Assembly: GCA_947463335.1 (NCBI GenBank)
Contig: CANHRF010000076.1
Location: 1-5,328, forward strand
DNA: 5,328 nt
Direction of reading: 5' to 3'
DNA from: Actinomycetota bacterium
GTDB lineage: Bacteria > Actinomycetota > Actinomycetes > Nanopelagicales > Nanopelagicaceae
Every line of letters begins with the position of its first letter. The first letter of the stretch is position 1. The notes beneath the pieces are model-generated. The model did not search any database. It had not been told where the DNA came from and saw only the letters and a program-made list of their open reading frames with translations. Of this stretch, positions 1 to 4,959 are shown one piece after another. Both the position numbers and the translations under genes were made by a program.

Positions 1-83
1 ACCACACCAGGACTCTTCCCAGCCAAAATGCCATTCGCATTCGCTACCGAATGGGCATGACGAATTAGAAGTATCCGTGTCAT
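1..83 (-). CDS. Histidine phosphatase family protein, N-terminal fragment (cut by window edge)
   Basis: Reading the minus strand from an ATG at 83-81 gives 27 codons with no stop before the left edge, beginning MTRILLIRHAHSVANANG. The L-I-R-H-A-x-S stretch (residues 6-12) is the RHG/RHA signature of the histidine phosphatase (phosphoglycerate mutase-like) superfamily. Its His9 is the residue that becomes phosphorylated in catalysis, and Arg8 belongs to the phosphate pocket. The following A-N-x-x-G-x-L-A-G-x-x-P-G-V pattern resembles the actinobacterial MSMEG_4193-type subgroup, whose substrate is not established. The rest of the protein, with the second catalytic His, lies outside the window. 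The gene is divergent from the aldo/keto reductase, separated by 49 bp. A TANNNT hexamer lies exactly 6 nt before the ATG and there is no Shine-Dalgarno at normal spacing, so leaderless translation is plausible. Family assignment is fairly sure; function is not. Confidence 0.82.
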   Translation of the reverse strand, partial: MTRILLIRHAHSVANANGILAGKSPGV

Positions 84-89
84 GTTGGA

Positions 90-95
90 AGGTTA
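90..95 (-). promoter_or_regulatory. Candidate -10 hexamer TAACCT for the histidine phosphatase gene
   Basis: Read on the minus strand, TAACCT fits TANNNT and is followed by six bases (TCCAAC) and then the ATG at 83. This is the spacing expected if transcription starts at or next to the start codon, giving a leaderless mRNA. No convincing -35 TTGACA-like box is seen at 16-18 bp upstream. Position-based inference only. Confidence 0.35.
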
Positions 96-109
96 TCCGT
101 TATTTAACT

Positions 110-124
110 CCTAGTCTTGCTAGG
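110..124. repeat. Short inverted repeat in the divergent promoter region
   Basis: CCTAG and CTAGG form a perfect 5-bp inverted repeat around a 5-base centre, TCTTG. It overlaps the candidate -10 of the aldo/keto reductase and lies upstream of the divergent phosphatase gene, where an operator could sit. It is short, so chance is a real possibility. Confidence 0.3.
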
Positions 125-126
125 GT
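121..126 (+). promoter_or_regulatory. Candidate -10 hexamer TAGGGT for the aldo/keto reductase gene
   Basis: TAGGGT fits TANNNT and is followed by six bases (CGCGCC) and then the ATG at 133, matching leaderless spacing. No Shine-Dalgarno-like purine run precedes this ATG, which supports leaderless initiation. A second candidate, TAGTCT at 112-117, would give a leader of a few bases. No clear -35 box is visible. Confidence 0.35.
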
Positions 127-132
127 CGCGCC

Positions 133-1080
133 ATGCAAATGCGAATGGTCGGAAACTCGGGGTTAGAAATCTCCCGGTTGGGGCTCGGAACCATGACTTG
201 GGGACGAGATACCGATACCCACGAAGCCGCAGACCAAGCCCGCGCATATATTGAAGCAGGCGGAAATTTTCTAGATTCAGCGAGCCACTACGGGGATGGC
301 GATGCAGAGCGAGTTATCGGTGGATTGATCGGAACGCTCTTTAAGCGCGAAGATATTGTGATATCGACTAAGTCAGGGATGTCTTACGAAAGCGGCGTTA
401 CAAAGATTGATGCTTCAAGACCAGCCTTGATGACCGCCCTTGATCAATCGTTGGCTCGATTAGGAACCGATCATGTTGATCTCTGGCAGGTCCAAGTTTG
501 GGATGAGAAAGTTCCATTGGAAGATTCACTCTCAGCACTCGATTGGGCTTACACGAGTGGTCGAGCGCGTTATGTTGGAATTTCTAATTTCAATGGCTGG
601 CAGAGCGCTCGCGCCATTTCTTTACAAGAGGCGAACTCAGCAAAAGCTCCCATTACCTCATTACAAAATGAATTTTCGCTTTTGGCTCGACGAGTAGAAG
701 ATGATGTTCTCGATTGTGCCGTAAATCTAGATCGGGGCTTCATCGCTTGGTCACCGCTGGGACGCGGAGTCCTCACCGGAAAGTATCGCAATGGAGTACC
801 CGCAGATTCTCGCGCAGCGACTCCACACTTTGCGCCATTTATTGAACCTTTTCTAAATGAAAGGTCACGACGAATTGTTGAAGCGGTTAGCGTTGCCGCC
901 CAAGGGCTCGGATACTCACCTCTCGAAGTCGCCCTTGCTTGGGTAAGAGATTTCCCCGGAGTTACATCTGCTGTAGTTGGTGCGCGTACGGGGGCTCAGA
1001 TGCGCGGAATCCTCGTCAGCGAAGAGATTGAACTTCCTGATGTGGTTCGCAGCGCACTAGATGAAGTATCGCGCCAATAG
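133..1080 (+). CDS. Aldo/keto reductase with substituted catalytic His
   Basis: This is a cytosolic NADP(H)-dependent oxidoreductase of the aldo/keto reductase superfamily; the carbonyl substrate cannot be predicted. The 315 residues are the usual length for the (beta/alpha)8 barrel. Visible features are the N-terminal hairpin and first strand (GNSGLEISRLGLGTMTWG, residues 7-24), the tetrad Asp48 and Tyr53 in FLDSASHYGDGDAE, and Lys80 in ISTKSG. Also present are the GISNF strand near 148-152, the W-S-P-L-G-R-G-V-L-T-G-K-Y cofactor loop near 209-221, and the C-terminal V-V-G-A-R-T cofactor-phosphate motif near 281-286. The fourth tetrad residue, normally His in an L-Y/W-Q-x-H-x-x-D strand, is Gln121 here (DLWQVQVWD). 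The ATG at 133 fits family N-termini and the spacing to a -10-like hexamer. The gene is divergent from the phosphatase gene and ends 4 bp from the convergent M20 hydrolase. Family call is very sure. Confidence 0.95.
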   Translation: MQMRMVGNSGLEISRLGLGTMTWGRDTDTHEAADQARAYIEAGGNFLDSASHYGDGDAERVIGGLIGTLFKREDIVISTKSGMSYESGVTKIDASRPALMTALDQSLARLGTDHVDLWQVQVWDEKVPLEDSLSALDWAYTSGRARYVGISNFNGWQSARAISLQEANSAKAPITSLQNEFSLLARRVEDDVLDCAVNLDRGFIAWSPLGRGVLTGKYRNGVPADSRAATPHFAPFIEPFLNERSRRIVEAVSVAAQGLGYSPLEVALAWVRDFPGVTSAVVGARTGAQMRGILVSEEIELPDVVRSALDEVSRQ

Positions 1081-1084
1081 CGCG
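1070..1084. terminator. Weak hairpin at the convergent AKR/M20 junction
   Basis: CGCGC and GCGCG form a perfect 5-bp G+C-rich stem around the loop CAATA. It spans the aldo/keto reductase stop codon and fills the 4-bp gap to the stop of the opposing gene. No T-run follows on either strand, so it is at best a weak or factor-assisted bidirectional terminator. It is the only hairpin I see where one would be expected. Confidence 0.22.
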
Positions 1085-2407
1085 TTAAGCCTTCTCTAGA
1101 AAATCAGCAAGGACCCGCACTCCGAATTTCAAACCTTCGATCGGTACACGTTCATCAACTCCGTGAAAGAGCGCCATAAAATCTAGATCTGGCGGAAGAC
1201 GCAGAGGTGAAAATCCATAGCCAACTATTCCCAACTCGGAAAGGGCTTTGTTATCTGTTCCACCACTCATTAAATATGGAACCGGAATTCCTTCCGGATC
1301 TTGACTTAATAGCGCCGCCTTCATCGCTTCTACAAGTGGTGAATCAAAGTCCACCTCTAGAGCAATGTCGTGCGAAATTGTTTCGATCTTGATATCCGGA
1401 CCAATGATTGCTCGTATTGTCGAGTTAAGTTCATCTTCATATCCAGGGAGGAAGCGACCGTCGATAACTGCGCTGGCAGATCCCGGGATCACATTCGCTT
1501 TATAGCCAGCTTCTAACATTGTGGGATTGGCAGTGTTTTGAAGAGTGGCACCGATCATTCGCGCGGTTGAGCCAACTTCCTTCAGTAATGGACGGAGATC
1601 TTTCTCGTTGTATTCGCGTCCAGTAATTCGCGCGACTTCACGGAAGAGATCTTTTACCGTCTTGGTATAGCGTTGCGGCCACTCATACTTTCCAATTTTG
1701 GCAACGGCATCTGTAATTGCGGTAATCGCATTCTCATCGTTCATCATAGAACCGTGGCCCGCTCGCCCTTCTGCGGTCAAACGCATCCAATGGATTCCTT
1801 TTTGCGCAGCTTCTACGAAATAGAGTCGCTTCCCATCAGCAACGGTGACCGAGAATCCTCCAACTTCGGAGATCGCTTCACTGCAACCGGCAAAGACTTC
1901 TGGGTGATTGGCGCTCATGTAACGAGAGCCATAAGTCATACCAGCCTCTTCATCTGCAAAGAAAGCTAGAACGATATCTCTCTTTGGCTGATAGCCACGG
2001 CGCGCCCAGTCGCGGACGATCGCCAAAATCATGGCATCCATATTCTTCATATCAACTGCGCCGCGACCCCAGATCATTCCATCTTTGATAACTCCACCGA
2101 ATGGATCTACTGACCAATCTGCGGCATTTGCAGGTACAACGTCGATATGTCCGTGAACAACTAAACCTGGAAGAGATGGGTCACTGCCTTTAATTCGCGC
2201 AATTACGTTACAACGATTAGGAGCTGCTTCATAAATCTTTGATTCAATTCCAACCTCAGCGAGCGATTTGACTACATAATCTGCAACAGCGCTTTCATCA
2301 CCTTTGCCCTCACCATAATTCACACTTGGAATGCGAATCAGTTCCTGACAAATTCTTATCGCTTCTTCTTCAACTGCGGTTAGATTAATTGCTTCATCTC
2401 TGCTCAT
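1085..2407 (-). CDS. M20/M25/M40 family metallo-hydrolase (peptidase or deacylase)
   Basis: This is a two-metal (usually zinc) hydrolase of the M20 clan, which includes dipeptidases, acetylornithine and succinyl-diaminopimelate deacylases and carboxypeptidase G2. It is probably cytosolic, as no signal peptide is seen. Numbering from the ATG at 2407 (440 aa), the metal-site residues are His87 in VVHGHIDVVP, bridging Asp119 in WGRGAVDMKN, Glu153 (general base) and Glu154 in FFADEEAG, probably Glu181 in SEVGG, and His415 in ALFHGVDERV. The GRAGHGS motif opens the lid/dimerisation domain, and M-S-G-G-T-D-N appears near the C-terminus. All expected active-site residues are present. Sequence alone does not separate a dipeptidase from an amino-acid deacylase; the overall pattern resembles actinobacterial M20 proteins often labelled dipeptidase. 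An in-frame TTG at 2488 would add 27 residues, but the M20 domain begins just after Met1 of the shorter form. It is convergent with the aldo/keto reductase and divergent from the tRNA. Confidence 0.93.
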   Translation of the reverse strand: MSRDEAINLTAVEEEAIRICQELIRIPSVNYGEGKGDESAVADYVVKSLAEVGIESKIYEAAPNRCNVIARIKGSDPSLPGLVVHGHIDVVPANAADWSVDPFGGVIKDGMIWGRGAVDMKNMDAMILAIVRDWARRGYQPKRDIVLAFFADEEAGMTYGSRYMSANHPEVFAGCSEAISEVGGFSVTVADGKRLYFVEAAQKGIHWMRLTAEGRAGHGSMMNDENAITAITDAVAKIGKYEWPQRYTKTVKDLFREVARITGREYNEKDLRPLLKEVGSTARMIGATLQNTANPTMLEAGYKANVIPGSASAVIDGRFLPGYEDELNSTIRAIIGPDIKIETISHDIALEVDFDSPLVEAMKAALLSQDPEGIPVPYLMSGGTDNKALSELGIVGYGFSPLRLPPDLDFMALFHGVDERVPIEGLKFGVRVLADFLEKA

Positions 2408-2502
2408 CTCTATATTCTCTACCAAAGCGCGGAATTTATCGCCTACTAACCAAGGATTTTCTAGAAAGTTAGCCCACTTTGCCTCCAACCCCTCCCCGTT
2501 GA

Positions 2503-2508
2503 TATCGT
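2503..2508 (+). promoter_or_regulatory. Candidate -10 hexamer for tRNA-Leu
   Basis: TATCGT fits TANNNT and ends 13 bp before the mature tRNA 5' end, a plausible distance for a short leader removed by RNase P. A loose TTTGCC at 2478-2483 could act as a -35 box, though the 19-bp spacing is long. The site lies between the tRNA and the divergent M20 gene. Weak evidence. Confidence 0.25.
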
Positions 2509-2521
2509 TGCCGCTGCACTC

Positions 2522-2605
2522 GTCCGGGTGGCGGAATTGGCAGACGCGCTAGCTTGAGGTGTTAGTGCCCGCAAGGGCTTAGGGGTTCAAGTCCCCTCTC
2601 GGACA
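2522..2605 (+). tRNA. tRNA-Leu (anticodon GAG)
   Basis: The 84-base sequence folds as a class II tRNA. The acceptor arm GTCCGGG pairs with CTCGGAC (one G-T pair), with discriminator A at 2605. The D-arm region TGGCGGAATTGGCAGACGCG is typical of tRNA-Leu. The anticodon stem CTAGC/GTTAG closes the loop TTGAGGT, putting anticodon GAG at 2556-2558. The long variable arm is TGCCC-GCAA-GGGC, and the T arm AGGGG-TTCAAGT-CCCCT is canonical. It reads CUC and, by wobble, CUU leucine codons. The long variable arm and discriminator A agree with leucine identity. The 3' CCA is not encoded (CGTTTT follows) and must be added by the CCA-adding enzyme. apt begins 27 bp downstream on the same strand with no clear terminator between them. 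Confidence 0.97.
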
Positions 2606-2632
2606 CGTTTTATGTGATGGAATTGGTGGGTT

Positions 2633-3160
2633 ATGGATTTCTTAGATGCACTCGACCTAATCCGCAAAATTCCTGACTTTCCAAAGCCTGGAATAATCTT
2701 TCAGGATATAACTCCGGTACTAGCAAATGCAGAAGCATTTGGAGCAGTTGTTTCAGAGATGTCCAAATCAACTTCTGCAGTAGACGTTGTTGCAGGAATC
2801 GAAGCGCGAGGATTTATTCTCGCTGCAGCTTTGGCTAGCAACTGCGATAAAGGTTTTGTGCCATTTCGAAAGAGTGGAAAACTACCCTTTAATACTTACG
2901 GCGAAAAGTATGGTCTGGAATATGGCGATGATGAGATTGAAGTTCATATCGATGCCTTTAAAAAAGGTGAATCTGTATTGATCATTGATGATGTCTTAGC
3001 AACCGGCGGAACGCTATTGGCCGCAATCGCTTTGGCACAGAAGTGTGGTGCGGTTGTCGACAAGGTTTTAGTTCTCCTGGAGATTGACTTCCTGGAAGGG
3101 CGAGGCAAGATTGCCAACCTGTATCCAGATATAGAAGTGGTTGCCCTAGCCCACGTATGA
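2633..3160 (+). CDS. apt: Adenine phosphoribosyltransferase
   Basis: This enzyme converts adenine and PRPP to AMP and pyrophosphate in purine salvage, in the cytosol, probably as a dimer. The 175 residues match the usual bacterial length of 170-180. The N-terminal stretch IRKIPDFPKPGIIFQDITPV (residues 10-29) is characteristic of Apt. It is followed by A-G-I-E-A-R-G-F (54-61) near the active site, F-V-P-F-R-K-S-G-K-L-P (75-85), and the PRPP-binding signature V-L-I-I-D-D-V-L-A-T-G-G-T (115-127) with Asp119 and Asp120. The ATG at 2633 is the first usable start after an in-frame TGA at 2615-2617, so the N-terminus is fixed. The ribosome site is poor (GGTGGG at 2625-2630, only two bases before ATG). 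It lies downstream of tRNA-Leu and 45 bp before tdk, giving a likely salvage operon. In mycobacteria and streptomycetes apt usually sits near secF and relA; that linkage is not seen here. Confidence 0.97.
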   Translation: MDFLDALDLIRKIPDFPKPGIIFQDITPVLANAEAFGAVVSEMSKSTSAVDVVAGIEARGFILAAALASNCDKGFVPFRKSGKLPFNTYGEKYGLEYGDDEIEVHIDAFKKGESVLIIDDVLATGGTLLAAIALAQKCGAVVDKVLVLLEIDFLEGRGKIANLYPDIEVVALAHV

Positions 3161-3193
3161 ATCTAACTACTGCGCAATCACTCAAAAAGTGGC

Positions 3194-3197
3194 AGGA
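3194..3197 (+). promoter_or_regulatory. Ribosome binding site that favours the GTG start of tdk
   Basis: AGGA lies 8 bases before the GTG at 3206, which is good Shine-Dalgarno spacing. Relative to the in-frame ATG at 3197 the same purines touch or overlap the start codon and could not act as a ribosome site. Confidence 0.5.
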
Positions 3198-3205
3198 TGC
3201 AACCC

Positions 3206-3880
3206 GTGGCTGAGCTAATTTATTACTGCGGAACAATGGATAGCGGAAAGTCAACGCTCGCTCTTCAAACAGCGCATAACCATAAGAGCCGAGGACGTTC
3301 CGGGTTAATTTTTACAAGTAAAGATCGCGCTGGCAGTGGAGTTATCTCTTCAAGATTGGGTCTGCAAAGTAGCGCAATCGAAGTTGATCCAGATTTAGAT
3401 ATCCACCGCTTGGTCGTCGAACGCCTATCTCTCGGCGATCGCATTGATTACATCATCTGCGATGAGGCTCAGTTCTATCAACCAGTTCAAATTGAGGGTC
3501 TTGCCAAGATTGTCGATGGACTTGGTATCGATGTCTTTGCATTCGGAATCCTTGCTGACTTTCGCACCAAACTCTTTCCAGGTTCTGCACGCCTGGTTGA
3601 GTTAGCAGATCGTGTAAATGCGCTCCAGGTTGAAGCGCTCTGTTGGTGCGGTTCCCGCGCAACACATAATGCACGCACACTTGGCGGAGTGATGGTCACT
3701 GAAGGTGAACAAGTTGTTGTTGGAGACGTTGCACCTGGATCTGAAGTTGCCTATGAAGTTCTCTGCCGCCGCCACCATATGCGCCAAGTTACGGCGCGAG
3801 CATCCCGCGCAGGACATACCTCACCAATGCCTTTACCATTCACCCAAGAAGATGACAGCGCTAAAGGAGATAAAAGATGA
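3206..3880 (+). CDS. tdk: Thymidine kinase (TK1 type)
   Basis: This enzyme phosphorylates thymidine (and deoxyuridine) to the monophosphate using ATP, the first step of thymidine salvage, in the cytosol. From the GTG start the protein has 224 aa. Features are the Walker A loop G-T-M-D-S-G-K-S-T (residues 9-17), the D-E-A-Q-F segment with Glu87 as predicted catalytic base (86-90), the A-D-F-R-T-K-L-F-P-G-S stretch (117-127) typical of TK1 enzymes, and a zinc site. Its first pair is Cys146-x-Cys148 and its second is probably Cys187 with His190. GTG at 3206 is preferred because AGGA lies 8 bases upstream and the protein then begins AELIYYCGTMDSGKS like its relatives. An ATG at 3197 would add only three residues. 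The stop overlaps the next gene's ATG, so translational coupling is likely. The last ~25 residues are polar and probably disordered. Confidence 0.95.
   Translation: MAELIYYCGTMDSGKSTLALQTAHNHKSRGRSGLIFTSKDRAGSGVISSRLGLQSSAIEVDPDLDIHRLVVERLSLGDRIDYIICDEAQFYQPVQIEGLAKIVDGLGIDVFAFGILADFRTKLFPGSARLVELADRVNALQVEALCWCGSRATHNARTLGGVMVTEGEQVVVGDVAPGSEVAYEVLCRRHHMRQVTARASRAGHTSPMPLPFTQEDDSAKGDKR
3863..3869 (+). promoter_or_regulatory. Strong ribosome binding site for the alcohol dehydrogenase
   Basis: AAAGGAG lies inside the 3' end of tdk, 7 bases before the ATG at 3877. It is the best Shine-Dalgarno match in the window. It implies that the dehydrogenase is translated efficiently from the tdk transcript as well as by coupling through the ATGA overlap. 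Confidence 0.75.
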
Positions 3881-4917
3881 AGGTTCGTGGATATGCAGCT
3901 ATGCAGGCAAAGGCAGCGCTAACTCCTTGGGAGTTTGAACGTCGCGATCTAGGCGCAAACGATGTCGCTCTAGATATTAAATACTCTGGAATCTGTCACT
4001 CCGATATTCACCAAGCCCGCGAAGAATGGGGTCCTGCAATATTCCCGATGGTTCCTGGCCACGAAATCGCCGGAATCGTCACTCAGGTAGGCGCATCTGT
4101 TACTAAATTTAAAGTCGGAGATCGAATCGGAGTTGGTGTTTTCGTAGATTCTTGCCGCAAATGTCCTTCTTGCTTAAAAGGACTTCAGCAGTATTGCATC
4201 GAAGGTATGACTGGAACATATAACCAGTTAGAGCGCGATGGAAAGACGCCAGCTATGGGTGGATACTCAAACGTTATGGTTATCAACGAAGATTACGCCG
4301 TATCAATTCCGGAGAATCTCCCACTTGATGGAGTCGCGCCACTTCTCTGCGCTGGAATCACTCTCTACTCACCGATCAAGCATTGGAATACCGGGCCTGG
4401 AAAGAAGGTAGCGGTGATGGGTCTCGGTGGTCTTGGACATATGGGAGTTAAATTCGCCGCAGCGTTAGGCGCTGATGTAACAGTCTTCTCTCACTCACCC
4501 GGAAAAGAAGCAGATGCCAAGGCGATGGGTGCGCATCACTTTGTTTCGACAAAAGAAGAAGGTTTCAACAAGAAGTATCTAAAGCACTTCGATCTCATTC
4601 TCAATACCGTGAGCGCCGAACTTGATATCAACCTTTACCTAGAGATGCTAAACGTTGATGGAACGTTGGTTGTAATTGGTCTTCCTGGAAAGCCATATGC
4701 CGTTGAAGTAGGCGCGCTACTGCCCGCCCGACGCTCTCTCTCCGGATCAATGATCGGTGGAATCCCAGAGATGCAAGAGATGCTTAACTTCTGCGGAAAG
4801 CACAATATCGTCAGCGATATCGAAGTTATCAAGGCGGATTATATAAATACTGCTTACGAGCGCACTGTGGCTAGCGATGTGAAGTACCGCTTCGTTATCG
4901 ACGCGACTACCTTCTAA
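3877..4917 (+). CDS. adhC: Zinc-dependent NADP-type alcohol dehydrogenase (AdhC/YahK-like)
   Basis: This is a medium-chain dehydrogenase/reductase of the cinnamyl-alcohol-dehydrogenase group, interconverting alcohols and aldehydes in the cytosol. Catalytic zinc ligands are Cys40 (GICHSD), His62 and Glu63 (PGHEIAG) and Cys158 (LLCAGITLYSP). The structural zinc is held by Cys93, Cys96, Cys99 and Cys107. The Rossmann loop G-L-G-G-L-G-H covers residues 182-188. The second strand ends V-F-S-H-S-P-G-K (203-210) with no acidic residue, which predicts NADP(H) over NAD(H). Length (346 aa), the V-D-S-C-R-x-C block and the closing A-S-D-V-x-Y-R-F-V-I-D closely resemble mycobacterial AdhC as I recall it. 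The true substrate is unknown; this group is broad and mostly reduces aldehydes. All key residues are present. The gene overlaps tdk by 4 bases (ATGA), has a strong ribosome site, and ends before an inverted repeat. Confidence 0.93.
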   Translation: MKVRGYAAMQAKAALTPWEFERRDLGANDVALDIKYSGICHSDIHQAREEWGPAIFPMVPGHEIAGIVTQVGASVTKFKVGDRIGVGVFVDSCRKCPSCLKGLQQYCIEGMTGTYNQLERDGKTPAMGGYSNVMVINEDYAVSIPENLPLDGVAPLLCAGITLYSPIKHWNTGPGKKVAVMGLGGLGHMGVKFAAALGADVTVFSHSPGKEADAKAMGAHHFVSTKEEGFNKKYLKHFDLILNTVSAELDINLYLEMLNVDGTLVVIGLPGKPYAVEVGALLPARRSLSGSMIGGIPEMQEMLNFCGKHNIVSDIEVIKADYINTAYERTVASDVKYRFVIDATTF

Positions 4918-4933
4918 AGCCAACCAGCTGAAA

Positions 4934-4959
4934 CGTTTACTTAAGTTTTTAAGTAAACG
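4934..4959. terminator. Perfect inverted repeat, probable bidirectional terminator
   Basis: The arms CGTTTACTTAA and TTAAGTAAACG are perfect 11-bp complements around the four-base loop GTTT. The repeat lies between the convergent alcohol dehydrogenase (stop at 4917) and DUF554 gene, where a shared terminator is expected. The stem is A+T-rich. No T-run follows on the plus strand; on the minus strand the stem is followed by TTTC. The DUF554 stop codon (TAA, 4951-4949) lies inside the hairpin. The structure is certain; the terminator role is inferred. Confidence 0.55.

Noticed and set aside
1..60. Open plus-strand frame ending in TGA at 58-60, as if it were the tail of an upstream gene
   Set aside because: Its 19 residues match nothing I recognise, while the opposite strand gives a clear histidine phosphatase N-terminus over the same bases.
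1673..1969. 98-codon plus-strand frame inside the M20 gene
   Set aside because: It is antisense to a well-conserved M20 domain, has no recognisable protein pattern and no ribosome site; it is a shadow frame.
3164..3205. Separate promoter for tdk in the gap after apt
   Set aside because: Only a tiny CACT/AGTG repeat and no convincing -10/-35 pair are seen; co-transcription with apt is simpler.
2982..3254. 90-codon minus-strand frame across the apt/tdk junction
   Set aside because: It is antisense to two confident enzymes, with low-information composition and no family resemblance.
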